Shown here: piece after piece, positions 22,151 to 33,436 of the stretch | Layout of the letters: each line of letters begins with the position of its first letter | How positions within the stretch are numbered: position 1 is the stretch's first letter | NCBI GenBank assembly: GCA_033297205.1 | Contig: MU859219.1 | Span: 1-64,000 of the forward strand | Source of the DNA: Pseudoneurospora amorphoporcata | Taxonomy: Eukaryota > Ascomycota > Sordariomycetes > Sordariales > Sordariaceae | Reading direction: 5' to 3' | Length of the DNA: 64,000 nucleotides | The notes under the pieces: model-generated | The model's input: only the letters and a program-made list of their open reading frames with translations | Told to the model about the DNA's origin: nothing | The model's database searches: none | Made by a program: the position numbers and the translations under genes

Positions 22151-25100
22151 ATCACCATTCATCACCCGAACACCAAGACCATGGCACAGACAATACAAAA
22201 TCTCCCATCCCACGCTCCATCGCCCATCGTCCACATCTCGTCATCTTCCATCTCCCCCCCTTCCCCCCCAGCTCCAGGCCCCCAGTCGGCGCACATCTCA
22301 CAACGCCCGTAGCGAGGCCTATGCCGTGTCGTGTCAATCCAGTGTCAATCGCGTCCGTGGGAGACGGGATAGAGATATTGAAAGACACCAAGCGAGAAGC
22401 GATCCGATTATCCCCTCGCACCGAGCGAGTCCTTGTACGCAAAGGGTAACGGACTCACGGAGTGTCCCAGATCTAACCTCCGGCGTTCGCTCCCGTGGAA
22501 CCGACTTAACGAGGTTCGTCTATTCATCACAGGCTCATAGCTACATGTAATTGTCGTGACGAGCGAAGCACGACGGAGGACGGACAGGTTGCTGATCGAT
22601 CAGTTCATTGCAAGCAAGCGTCCGTCCGTAAGCCATCGGCGGGCCATATCACCCACGTTGCTCTGGGGAAGCACGACATTCTTTGGTCAGGGGTTGGATG
22701 GATACCATGGATGGGAGGCCATTGGGACATTCGCCATACCATTGAAGACATCGTGTGGTTGCCCTGCTGTGTCTCACTGATGAACAGACTTCCGCTTTTT
22801 TCTTCACACAGGAATGATAGCTCTCACTGGAGAGTGCGCCGCAATACTACTGCGATACAAATGAACCCCGGCATCTCGGAAGCCAAAGGATTTCGCAAGT
22901 CGGGGCTTTGTTCGCCGCCGTAAACCGCCCAGTGGGCATCGTCAGAAAAGCCATCGTTTCGACAGCCGCCCAAATCCACGCTACCATTCGTCGATCCGTC
23001 CCCTTGCTCAACTGCAGTGTCTTGAATCGACGCAGATCAACGGTTTGATTGGTTAGAAAATGAGGAGGAATTGTAACCAATCACTTTGGCATGTTGGCCA
23101 AGTGGGTGTCGTGTTTTCTTGGTCTGAAAGGGGAGGAGTGTTCATTTTCCAATCACAGTGACTAGTAAACACCCTTCTGGATTTCAAGCCTACTGGAACC
23201 GGGTAGGTCAGGCCGGATTTTCTGTGGTTTTTCTGAATTAAAATCTTAAACGAGTATGGAGTGTTTTTCTACACTATGGAGCTTGTTGAAGAATTTTCGG
23301 TGCGGATATTGAAGAGAAAAAACTCGTAGTTTTCCTTCAACCATCACAGGCACAGCACATTGGAGAGACCTACACTACACGGGAATGTGGGTTTAAGATT
23401 ATATGTACATGCGGTACCTTACCTGAGGCCAACGGTTGTGCATCAGCAACCACAAGGGGGTATCACCAGGAACCTCGAGACTGCCTGGTCAGTCATCCAC
23501 GCTCGTAGGTAAGATGGTGGACCAGGCAAGCTGAATTCTGCATAAAAACGACCTCCAACCTTTCAAGAAAACAAACTGGGCATCCAATCCATCATTGACA
23601 AGTCGTTGATGATCAAGAGTTCGGTTAATTACTGCTACGATGAGCCTTCATCGCCCAAGGGCCATCGGTTGACTTCGCCGAAGGCCCCACCAGAAACCAA
23701 CGTGACCTAACGCCAGTCATCCAGATCGCATCGCATGTGCTGCAGGGCCTTCCTCCTTCGTTCTAAATTCTAATGCGACTGCTGCAAGTTCGAGACAAGC
23801 GTGAACTAGGTCCAGTGATCCATCCGGTCGATTTTTGGGCCACTGGGCTTCGTCCCCCGATACGCTTCATTCCGAATCCTTCTCAAAAGTCTCAGAAACC
23901 GAGCCCGAACTGCTGGAGACACTGTGGCCGCGCCGTGGTCGTGACCGGCCGGTCGGCTCCATGGGTGTGGCGAGTGCTCCCAAAGAGCGAATTACCGCCA
24001 AGGAATCTGACCAACCAAATGGAATTACCGGGAGCCGCTCCGCCACACTCGAAATACATACTGTACCATTGCAGTGGAAACTGAGCTGGGAAAGTGAGGC
24101 TGGTGACGTGGCACTTCTGGCACTTTGGCGGTCGCGGCCGGTCGTCGAGACCGCTCGCTACAGAACCACAGACCAACGGCTCAGGCTGCCTCCATTCTGT
24201 CCCGAATTTTGCCCCGAATTTTGTACAACGCATCAACTCTTCAGCTTAGGTTCGTTTGCCCAACAACATCACGGAGTCCTCCGCTACACGGTTGCAATTC
24301 AGTATCTTCCTCTTCGTTGGAAATCCACCTGAAAGGTGAAAAGATCGAAAGACTGCAACGAACATGCCATCATCCGCCCGCGCCATCTGTCAAGTGAAAT
24401 CCCCTGAAAGAGAAAACGGACTGTGAGGCGCAAAAACCAAAGACCCCGGTCCCATCCACACCAAGCTAGAAGCTACCCAAAACTGCCAAACGCTCGCCGC
24501 AACAGGGGTCGCTTGCAGATCTCATTGGCCACTGGCGATGTCTTAGACGACCTGACAACCATCAACCTGTCGAACACCAAGCGGGTTCGACGTTTATGCT
24601 GTCCTTTCTGCGTTTTCGGAGTCCTCTTCTGGAGTCTCTTTTGAGTTTCTCAAATTTCTGGATGGTTCAGCAGCTGGTAACGTGATGATGGAGTGGTGTG
24701 ACCTTTCTGGAGTTATCGTTCTTGCGGCTCTGAGTGGGTACTGGGTGTAAACGGTAGAGACACCTCATGCAATAAACGATATGTTGTTGGGGTTGTTGCC
24801 TTGTCGCTTTTCCGTTTTCTCTTGCGGTATGATCTCCGTTCACTCAGCGGCTGTGCAAAGAGGCTTCGGTCTAGTAACGTAGATTGTTTGGTTTGTGGAT
24901 AAGCTTTTTCGTGACGGACTACGTCATCTTGGTTACTGGAAGAAGAGCCCAAGGTTTCTGTTGGGACTTGGGAAGCCTTCGGAGATCCTAAACCGAGAAC
25001 TTCCCAGGTAACGCCTTGCCTAGTAAGTATGCCTAGGTCTCTGAGTTGTCCGACAAGAGTCACCATTAGCAAGCCTTGGACGACTGGATATGACCAGAAC

Positions 25101-27121
25101 TGTCACTCCCCTTACCCTCAGCTCTTCTCAAAGCTAGCTGAGCATCCAACACGTTTTGTCTGCCTCCCCAACATTCCAAGCTTGCCTGGCCTTTCTTCAG
25201 CAGCGGGATTACTTTCAGCTGTCTTCGGTTGATGAGCTGTCGACCCTCTCCAGTTATTCATCCGATACTATCCATGCCCTTCTATCCTGTGTCTAGTCCA
25301 GTTCGATCGGATGGTAATGAGTCGATGGGTGGAAACCCCCCAGGTCTCCGTCATCTTCACCATCGTCGAACGGGATCATCTACCCAACCCATCCACCCAC
25401 CTGACCTAACCATATATAGAGGTAGTCTACATTGGAAAGGAATAAAAACAAACTCACATGTACCTTGCCGAGCCTGTATTCCCGCATCCCGTCCCGTTAT
25501 TCGTCTTGGGCATAGGGCGCTTCCATCACCCCAGCTTGAAACTAGCCAGGCGGGCCAGGCAGGCCAGGCTAACCTCGCTCGAAAGTTCCGAAGCCGGCAA
25601 GACCAAGACCAAGATGATGGGGTAGCGGTGGAAGTGGCTGCCTGTTATGAGGTTCGTCTGCCTCCTAGGTACACTATGGCCAACATTCCTATCCAGTTGT
25701 GAAATGCGTATGAGCATAAACCATTGGGTGCCACTCATCGTAAAAGATAAGACACCACGCTGGCTGTTGGTTCACCGTAAGCCGTAGTTTTCCTGCTATT
25801 CTTTCGACTAATCCTTGTGGAGCAACGGCTTCCCGTTGGCGGTTCTATTGAAGATTGTCCCTTCTTTCTTCCTTCAAGGCAGCTTGTTTAAGATCCAATG
25901 TTCGACTTACCTATAGGAACTTGTATATAGCCAGTATCAATCCGCTCCACCTCCAGGTATTTACCAAGCTAGGCCACTCAAGTTGCCCCCATCCTTCTCT
26001 TTCTCTTGCTCAGGCTTCTTCTTCTCCTCCTCCTCCTTCTCGTCTCAATGCCGGGCGTCTACTCAATCTATAAGCGTCATTACGATTCGGACACCCCCTC
26101 TTTTCTTTCTTTCGAATCCTACAACCTTCCATCCTTCCATCCTGGTGTCTCCATACCTCCATATCCACACTCTCCCTCCTCCAATACACTGCAGACACAC
26201 AACGAGTGGTTTATGACATGTTAAATGTTCACCTTCTGTAGTTTAGTCCCATTAATGGCTGTTTCAAATCCTTCCTCCGCTCCGACCCCGCTCGGATTGA
26301 ATTGTTCACAGACCAATAAAAGCTAGTGATGCCTTGGTGGCCGATGGAGGATGATAGCTAAGCGCCTTACCTCGCTTGCTGAAGTCAAGGAATTGGCTCA
26401 GAGCACAATCAGCCAGCCCCCAGACGTCACTGGGCGAGCCGGTGGGAAAGGGGAGCGAGAATGATAACCAGGCCTTTTCGTGCTGACAGTGAAGTGGCTT
26501 ACTACAGAAGATGAGTGAGAATGGAAATGACACGGAGCTCCGGGTACTGTTGACGGACGGCCCTCGTTGGGCGACTCGGTGGGAACCAGTGGGTGGATGT
26601 ACGTCGATGGCTGGATGGCATGAGCAACCATGAAGTTGATCGGATATTAGATACCCTCTTGGACGAAGGCAGAGAGAGTTGCGACGTGGGATGGTATAAT
26701 CTGAATGACGGAAGTGGCTGTCTCTTATGAACATGTCTGGTCGATTGATATCCAGACTCATCGTTGAACAGTAAGGAAGAAACAAAAACTAGGCTATGTA
26801 GCAGAACGTATGTAAATGAATTTGAACTATGTACATTTCGTGCAAAAAGTCTGTCTGTTTCAGACCTTAGCATAATTGTTCAATTGTGACTCCTCGTGAA
26901 AGCTCGTGCCCTCCCTCTCTTGCACTCATCATGTCCTGTAAACCATGACCTTGCGGACTCCCATGTACTCTATCGTCTATAGATCTCTCTCTTAGTTGTA
27001 TATCTATATGACGCAACGAATGACTACATGTCGGAAGTCGGAGGACAAATATGAAATAGATGTTGGTTTATTCAGTCGGTACCGTGTATCCCGCAGCAGC
27101 TCGGCTGCTTCTGACTGTTTC
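22151..27121. other. Right part of the gene-poor stretch
   Basis: About 5 kb without a recognisable gene. Visible structure includes a cluster of CCAAT boxes at 23048-23153, a 12-nt direct repeat (CCCGAATTTTGC) at 24201-24223, three 9-nt copies of GCCAGGCGG-like sequence at 25545-25571, and a CT-rich tract at 25.98-26.05 kb followed by a 58-codon frame starting at 26048. Open frames reach 165 codons (23835-24332 plus) but carry no domain. The far right is the 3' flank of the minus-strand PPR-like gene. Confidence 0.45.
23048..23153. promoter_or_regulatory. Cluster of three CCAAT boxes
   Basis: ATTGG at 23048-23052 (minus-strand CCAAT), CCAATCAC at 23077 and CCAATCAC at 23149 lie within about 105 bases. 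CCAAT is the core of the heterotrimeric HAP/AAB (NF-Y) activator site in filamentous fungi, usually 80-250 bases upstream of transcription starts. No recognised gene begins nearby, so this may mark an unannotated transcript or be coincidental. Confidence 0.3.
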
Positions 27122-29884
27122 TTACTTGAGGAAGCGATGGAATCCCTCAAAGTCCTGGAAAAAGTCGTCTTCCGTCTTGACTTTTGAGCCTTTCCTGCCG
27201 TTTGAGCTTTGCGCGTCTGGGTCTTGACTGGCCTCTGCTCCCTCTTGTTGTTGTCGATTTAGATGTTTTAGTTTTGTGGCGAACGGTGGCCTACCACCTG
27301 GGCCGTACTTCACCCACAGCATGCTTCCCACCGCATACTCGCGTTTGCGAGGTATGAAGAGCTCTGGCTGCGTCTGTCTAAGCTTGAGCTTCCACTCCTT
27401 CATTGAGTGGTGAATCAACTCGGGCAGACGTTCCAGGACGTAGGAGCCATAGGCAAGGTTGCATAACCTGATGGCTTCTTTGAGTGAAAGCGTCTCCCTC
27501 ACTTTTGGGGGGACGTAGTGATGACTGTCTTTTTGGGGCCGGTGGAAGCGCTTGATCTCGCCTGAGATCAAGAGCACAGTGAGGGCCGGGACGATTACGG
27601 AGCGCACAAAAGAATCATCAGCCCTCACACCCCTCTCCTTGAGCATTGCCACGAGTTTGATACCTCGGGCAAAGAAGAAATCTGCTGGCTTCGAGAACTC
27701 TATTCCATTCCAAGGCATACCCCTGGAGCTGCGAAAACCCCAGCGGATCATTGACCCCAAGAGCTCGCTACTAAACACTATGTGTAGTGGATGGCAAGGG
27801 CTCGTCGTGCTCAGTTTGGATGGAAGCCACATAAACATTTCTGACTTCGGCAATTGCTGAGCGACTGCGTCGGGAAGATCGAGCTTGTGAACTCGGAAAG
27901 AGCCTTTCTCAGGTCCCAAACTACCCTCAAAGAAACTGACAATGTCCAACGCAAGGTCGTCGCGCTCGTCATGCAGTCCCTCACGTCCGAGTCTGAAGAG
28001 AATGATCTGAGATGCTTCGGCTGTGAGAGGATATCCGAGTCGTAGAAGCCGTCTATGCATGGTGGCATAGGAGGAAATGTTCACGCGATCTTTGCCAGGC
28101 CGTGGTACTATCTCTTCGCATATATGTTGTGAGATAGCATCGGCCGTGGAGTGCATCATTTCGATTTTTCCATCGGCCATAATATCAAAGAACCCAACCA
28201 TAGCTGAAGCGCTATTAGCCTTCAAGCAGACCAACAATGCTTCGTTCGCCAACTCTTCCAGAAGTTGTGTTGTTTTGAGATGACTAGCTTCCAACAGGAG
28301 ACGGCAGAGCATAAAGTCTCGCTCCGCAGCGGCGCAACGCAGAAATGAGGGGTGTGTGACAAAGTTGTCGAACTCTTCCGGATGCATGGTTGTATAAACA
28401 AGACCCTCGAACAGTTCCTCGTCGCCAACTATAGCAAGGTGTTGTAGTGTCTTCGAATAGGTTGAGTTACCAATTCCAATGCCAGACTCTTGCAGCTGTG
28501 CAATGTGGTGGAGGAGTCGGTCGGGAGATGGTTCGCGCCGGGCAATGGCCTGTAACGAGAGGGGCCCAATTTCAGAGAAACCGAGACTCGAGACTGTGCC
28601 AATGATGGTTTCAATGGAGAAGTCGAGGGCCGCAAACCATATGGCGCCCAAGCTGTCGTTATCTGTTTGTTCCTTGATGCCGAACACATTGCCCAGACTT
28701 TTGGAAATTTGGTAGTCGAAGCTGACGTCAACTTGCGAGTGGTTATCTCTTAGGGGCTTGTTCAGTTCTACACTTCTCAGAAGCGCATGTGTACTCTGCG
28801 TAAGAACAGACTGTTCTTTGGTCGTTAACTGGATTTTCGGATGAAAGCCGACCAAAAACTGCAAAAATGGCCGAGAAGCTGTGGTTGTTGGAAAGTCGTG
28901 GTGGGAAATAAACAGCCGACGCCAATCACGGGCAATACCTTCCTCTCCTTGAGCGAAGAGGTAGGGGATGAACAAGTCGTAGAGGTTTTGGCGGACACTC
29001 GTCATGTAGAGTGCTTGTAGGATTTCTCGAACCTTTGCGTCCGAATTAGTGATGAACTGCTTCAGCACTTGGCTAAGGGGCTCAGAATCGGGACAAAATG
29101 ACGAGCTTAGGCGCAAGTGCCATATCAGAGTTGATTGTATATCTTGTTTACCGATGAAGAAAGATACAACGCCTGCATAGAGGTTTGGCCAAAGGACTCC
29201 GTGGTCGCTGTAGAGCCACTCAGCATATAACCAAGCACTGTGTAGTATTTCTTGATCGCGAACGGCCACATCTAGTATTGTTTGCCAGAATTGCTCAGCA
29301 ATTTGGCCTTCCACTTCCTTCAAGGCTCGTCGTTTTTGCAGGCCCTCGAGAACTGCAGCGACTCCGACATCTCCCTCGGTACGTTGGCGGTGCTCAAGTA
29401 TGCACGACCAAAGAGTCATGTCGTTCGCATACTGTGGCCAGTCAACCAGTCGCGGCTGCCCATCCTTTGGTGTATCTGCGAGGACATCACACTGGAAGCG
29501 CAAGTCTTCCTCAGTAGCCGTCAAGATACCCCAATCGTCGCGGTTAAAGGGATGATTGCGGGATGTCCGAAAGCCCGGCCATCTTGACAGGTCGTATGTG
29601 TTTGACGCTTGGCCTGGTAGCGCCTGTACTGCCGAGGCCTCAGCCGTCTTTGTATTCCGAACACCGGGGTCTTCTTCCGCCGCCAAACTCTCATCAAGTG
29701 TGCATGCCATCAACGACCTCGACCAGCGCGCTCTTGTTGAAAAGTTGACGCATCCTGGTCGTCCAGATGCTTGTAAGTGCACAGCGTCCGTGTATAAGTG
29801 CGATATGGTGGAGCGGCCTGGGCGAGCTACATGTCGCAGCACAGGAGGCACGGCTCGCATAATGGTATCGTGGCCGCTTGACAC
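27122..29884 (-). CDS. Large helical PPR-like protein, probably mitochondrial
   Basis: A single 920-residue frame without introns; a second ATG eight codons in (29860) gives MRAVPPVLRHVARPGRS, a better mitochondrial presequence (Arg-rich, no acidic residues at first), and may be the true start. After about residue 100 the protein is almost entirely alpha-helical with regular helix-pair spacing (for example EQFWQTILDVAVRDQEILHSAW), similar to the divergent pentatricopeptide-repeat proteins of fungi that bind mitochondrial transcripts; I cannot delimit individual 35-residue repeats by eye. The C-terminus is basic and Gln-rich. It lies head to head with the COX7 gene, 644 bases apart, which fits a mitochondrial gene-expression role. 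Family assignment is tentative. Confidence 0.75.
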   Translation of the reverse strand: MSSGHDTIMRAVPPVLRHVARPGRSTISHLYTDAVHLQASGRPGCVNFSTRARWSRSLMACTLDESLAAEEDPGVRNTKTAEASAVQALPGQASNTYDLSRWPGFRTSRNHPFNRDDWGILTATEEDLRFQCDVLADTPKDGQPRLVDWPQYANDMTLWSCILEHRQRTEGDVGVAAVLEGLQKRRALKEVEGQIAEQFWQTILDVAVRDQEILHSAWLYAEWLYSDHGVLWPNLYAGVVSFFIGKQDIQSTLIWHLRLSSSFCPDSEPLSQVLKQFITNSDAKVREILQALYMTSVRQNLYDLFIPYLFAQGEEGIARDWRRLFISHHDFPTTTASRPFLQFLVGFHPKIQLTTKEQSVLTQSTHALLRSVELNKPLRDNHSQVDVSFDYQISKSLGNVFGIKEQTDNDSLGAIWFAALDFSIETIIGTVSSLGFSEIGPLSLQAIARREPSPDRLLHHIAQLQESGIGIGNSTYSKTLQHLAIVGDEELFEGLVYTTMHPEEFDNFVTHPSFLRCAAAERDFMLCRLLLEASHLKTTQLLEELANEALLVCLKANSASAMVGFFDIMADGKIEMMHSTADAISQHICEEIVPRPGKDRVNISSYATMHRRLLRLGYPLTAEASQIILFRLGREGLHDERDDLALDIVSFFEGSLGPEKGSFRVHKLDLPDAVAQQLPKSEMFMWLPSKLSTTSPCHPLHIVFSSELLGSMIRWGFRSSRGMPWNGIEFSKPADFFFARGIKLVAMLKERGVRADDSFVRSVIVPALTVLLISGEIKRFHRPQKDSHHYVPPKVRETLSLKEAIRLCNLAYGSYVLERLPELIHHSMKEWKLKLRQTQPELFIPRKREYAVGSMLWVKYGPGGRPPFATKLKHLNRQQQEGAEASQDPDAQSSNGRKGSKVKTEDDFFQDFEGFHRFLK

Positions 29885-30528
29885 AAGGAATCGGCCATAT
29901 GAACGACGGAGCTCTTCTTAGGGGATTTATGATGCGATCATGTTGATTATTATCTTCGTTTCGAGGTCGCCGCTGTATTATTCGGCGTCGTTGTTCGTAT
30001 CGATCGTGTGTATCGCGAGGTACCTGGCGGTTGGTGACTGACTCGAGTTCTGGGGTATGACGGTCCCACGGATGGGGTTGTGAGGGGATGTGGAAACCTG
30101 GGTGGGAAGAAGCTTTGACGTTCTGGAGTGGAGGAGACACAAAGTGGAGGACCTTCCATGGAGAGCTCCTCTAAAATTATGCTTAGTCATTCTGTGGTGA
30201 ACAGCTGCTTTCCGGCAGGCATCGAGTCCGCTGAGCTCAGCTTCAGAAGGTGGTCAAAGTGGAAGTCGAGGCATTCAGCATCAGCTGAGACCTGTGAGCA
30301 CTGGCCAATGTTTTTACACCTGGCAGACAGGCAGAGCTTCCGCCGTCCGGGTCTGCAGTCAGTCTCATCCAAAAGTCCGTGCACCACAGGAAGCCCCGAG
30401 CCGAGAAACCTGGAGCATTGAGAGGTTGAAAGCTAACTCCGTCCTTTCCACGCATTCGACATCATCACACCAACCCCTCGCATCACCCCCGGAATCTTCC
30501 ACCCAACGACCACCGACAACAATTCAAG
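29885..30528. promoter_or_regulatory. Divergent promoter region, PPR-like gene and COX7
   Basis: The two start codons face away from each other across 644 bases, so both promoters must lie here or inside the genes. The right-hand 60 bases are C/A-rich (CATCACCCCCGGAATC) as in fungal leaders. No TATA box stands out. Overlapping minus-strand frames of about 70-150 codons are treated as chance. Confidence 0.5.
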
Positions 30529-31114
30529 ATGGCGTAAGCTTCTCCCCTCCGACTCCGAGCTTCTCGACGACCCGACGACCCTTGAGCGACTGCGCGCATT
30601 GCGGACGCCGGCGCCAAAGTCCAATTGCCTGTCGTCATGACGCACTCTTACTTGTCGTACGATTTCGGAATCCCAGGCTAACAGCTCTCTTTCTTCCCCC
30701 GACTGCAGCGGCCTCGTCAACGCCAAGAACCGCGTCCCTGAGAAGCAGCGCTTCTACCAGCAGGCCTACAAGAACCACACCCGCCTCTGGAAGATTGTGA
30801 GTTGAATTCGACACTCGACGATGGAGGGAAAATGGACAGACGGGGAATAGGAGGAGGGGGAATGGGGCGAGAGAGAGAAACAGGGAGATATGGTCAGGAC
30901 AAGGGCTGATGATGAAATCGCAAACAGGGCCCTCGCAGCGGCATCATCATGACCACCTTCAACATTGCCATGTGGGGTACCTTCGGCGGTGCGTATACCT
31001 TCATTTATAGCTTACCGCTCCGTCCTTGGTCCTTCCGCTAACTATACATCAGCTTCCATGTACGCCATGTCCCGCAAGGTTCTCGGCTACAACACCTGGT
31101 TCCAGGAGGATTAA
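30529..31114 (+). CDS. Cytochrome c oxidase subunit 7 (VIIa family)
   Basis: Four small exons, 30529-30533, 30709-30796, 30928-30988 and 31053-31114, encode a 71-residue protein. The start exon is only ATGGC; the splice gives MAGLVNAKNRVPEKQ. The pattern of basic matrix-side N-terminus with RVPEKQRFYQQAYKNHTRLW, then GPRSG and one membrane helix (IIMTTFNIAMWGTFGASMYAM), and a short polar tail fits the COX7/VIIa subunit of respiratory complex IV in the inner mitochondrial membrane. All introns are GT-AG and join in frame. Because it is small and divergent, an alternative is another single-helix respiratory subunit, but the length and PRSG-helix arrangement favour COX7. Confidence 0.78.
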
Positions 31115-31539
31115 ATTAGCCGTCCTACAGCGATAGCCAACGAAGGACGTGTTGCTGGGTCATGAGAGAACGCAAGTGATCCCTTTGAATATGTGTATAG
31201 TCACGAAAGATCAGCATAGACGGCGGCAGAGGGAAGGCCGCTTAGGGTTACTCGTCCAAGAAGTAGGCCACCATGCCAACATTCCCTATTTTCATCCTTG
31301 ATTCCACCGACCACCTTTTGGAGCTACTGTAACAGTGGAAATCGTGATCCATTGGGTCTCGGCGCTTCGACTACCAAGCTCCTAATACTGATGGCTGCAG
31401 CTGGCAAGCCTTTTCTATCATTACAAAATTATGGCGTTCTTGGCCATGGGGTAATAGTGGCCGTGGATGGGTAACATTGATCTGTGAATAATGGCAGCCA
31501 GTTGTCCGCTTTCTCGTGTGGGCAGGTCAAGCAAGCGCT
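31115..31539. other. Convergent intergenic region, COX7 and clathrin light chain
   Basis: The two genes end towards each other. The 425 bases hold the 3' UTRs of both and show no open frame of note. Confidence 0.5.
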
Positions 31540-32434
31540 TTAGATTCCCGAAGCACCGGGGGCCTTCTCGTCCTTCTTTAGGCTTATCAGGAGCTCGCGG
31601 AAACGCTCCTTGCCGGACCCAGCAGCACCGCCCTTAGCTCCCTTGCCGCTAACGTCAACCAGCTTGGCAATACGCTCCCAGCTCGTGCCTCCTGATGTGG
31701 TGTCCTCGCGGTTGGCAAGGAACTCTTCGGCCTCCTTGCGGGTCTGCGTAATCGCCTTCTCCTTCTTGGTGTTGTAGTTATCGTAGAAATCATCAATGTT
31801 CTTCTGGGCCTCCGCGATGGTCTCGGCTCTCTGGGCGGCGAACTGCTCCGCGCGCTTGGCAAGCTGCGCATCACGCTTCTCGCGCCACTCCTTGATCACC
31901 TCGGGCTCTTGCTCCTCCTCGGCATATGGCGCATATCCGGAGTTGTAGGACACGGAAGGACCGGCGCCAGTGATGGTACCGCCTGGCGCAACAGACTAAA
32001 GTAGAGATACCACCCCTGTTAGAACCCAAGACCGGAAATGCGTGCTGTACCGACAGCTTCTAAATGCTTATTACATGTTCGTACCTCGTTGCCTGCGGAA
32101 AGGTCGGGGAACTGGCTCTCAAAAGCAGCGTCAGTCTCGATACCGGCGCCGGCGCCAGCCGAGGAGTCGAGGCCACCCCCTAGGAGGTCGTTGTCATCGT
32201 CGAAATCGGCATCCTCAACTGTCGCAAACTGGTTGGCATCGTCGCCGAGAAGCGCCTTCTCACGCTCGAGGAAGTTGGTGGCTGAGGGGCTTCCAGCGCC
32301 CTCCTTGATCTCGGTCTGGGCTTTTGGGGGGTTAAACGTTAGCAGGCAGTGGGAGCAAGGTAAGGGGATCTCCAGACAATGCCAAGCTTACCGCCGGAGT
32401 CGAACTCCTCCAGCGAGGGGAATCTGTCAGCCAT
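31540..32434 (-). CDS. Clathrin light chain
   Basis: Three exons on the minus strand, 32434-32392, 32320-32085 and 31995-31540, encode 244 residues. Clathrin light chain binds the heavy-chain hub and regulates coat assembly on Golgi, endosome and plasma-membrane vesicles. The N-terminus MADRFPSLEEFDSG and the acidic stretch with DADFDDDNDLLGG are typical. The central part from EPEVIKEWREKRDAQLAKR is the long charged helix that binds the heavy chain, and the C-terminus carries SWERIAKLVDVS. Introns of 71 and 89 nt are GT-AG and in frame. A divergent promoter region separates it from the CID-domain gene. Confidence 0.95.
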
Positions 32435-33436
32435 GGTGTGTTGGAGGTGTAGTGACTTTCGGTTGATCGGGTCGCGGACGAGCAAGACTTGGGACTGGGG
32501 AAGTGGGCTGCAGATTGAAGGATTAGGTAGGTCGATCAAAGAAAGTTGCGAATCGAGAAGGTTTGTTTGATGGAAGTGTGTTGGTGTTGGTGTTGCACTG
32601 CGGGAGTCCGAGTTGCAGCCCCAGCGCTCCTGATCGCGCCAGGTTGCGACGGGACGCCACTCACAGCGGCCACTTTGGCACTTTGGCACTTTGGCACTGT
32701 CCACAGTGGGCGGCCAGATCGGGACGGGACCGGGGCCTCTTTGGCCAGGGGAAGGCGGAGGGGACGACAGCTGCAGTGACAGATTCGACGGGAGCAGCCA
32801 GCGGCAGACAAGTCTCGTGCCCGGGCGGCAAGGCGTTGGTCCCTCTGTGCCCGCCCTCGCATTGGATGGAGGAAGCTCCAACGTTCTGTCTCGCTCCCAC
32901 CTCCCGTCATCAACTTCTTTCTTCCTCGATCTTCTTCCTTTCCATCGACAACATTCAGCACCCGTGGTTTCAGTTGTTTGTCACAGAGCATCCAGATCAC
33001 GCTCATTTGCTCTTCGCATTGCAAACTCTTTCCTGGTGACAGCATTGGTAATAGCAGGAAAACGACTCCGGTGTAGTTGGACCACACAGCTTGACTGCGT
33101 AGTTCACTCTGAGCATCACTCTTGCCGTCGTCCAGTGTTGTGTGTTGATAGTGCACGCTTCTGCCACATTTGAGGTTGTTCCCAGGGGTTTTCGATCCAT
33201 ATTCTAGATCATCACTCGCTCGGCTGCGTCTGGAGTCACTACTACAAAACATCACGGATACCTCCTCGTACTGTTGTAGATGAGTTCTGAATAAACCCGA
33301 CACCGCATATCTAAACATCTGCCCGTCCCTCGCCAACCAACCATCAACCCCCCCAACCCAGCCCTTTCAGCCAGCCATCAACCATCAGCAACCACCTGCT
33401 CAACACTTTTCACCAAGCTTCACCTAACGCTTCATC
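32435..33436. promoter_or_regulatory. Divergent promoter region, clathrin light chain and RTT103-type gene
   Basis: About 1 kb between two start codons facing outward. It contains the CACTTTGG triple repeat described separately and a long C/A-rich leader before 33437 (CCAACCATCAACCCC-like repeats). Several overlapping frames (up to 266 codons on the minus strand, 32536-33336) cross it without recognisable content. Confidence 0.5.
32671..32698. repeat. Tandem CACTTTGG repeat
   Basis: Three perfect head-to-tail copies of the 8-mer CACTTTGG at 32671-32694 followed by a partial fourth (CACT). It sits about 240 bases upstream of the clathrin light chain start. It may be a transcription-factor array or a slipped microsatellite; no factor is assigned. 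Confidence 0.7.

Noticed and set aside
19079..27121. Repeat-induced point mutation or transposon relics in the gene-poor stretch
   Set aside because: Base composition is mixed, without long AT-rich blocks, terminal repeats, or transposase or reverse transcriptase frames.
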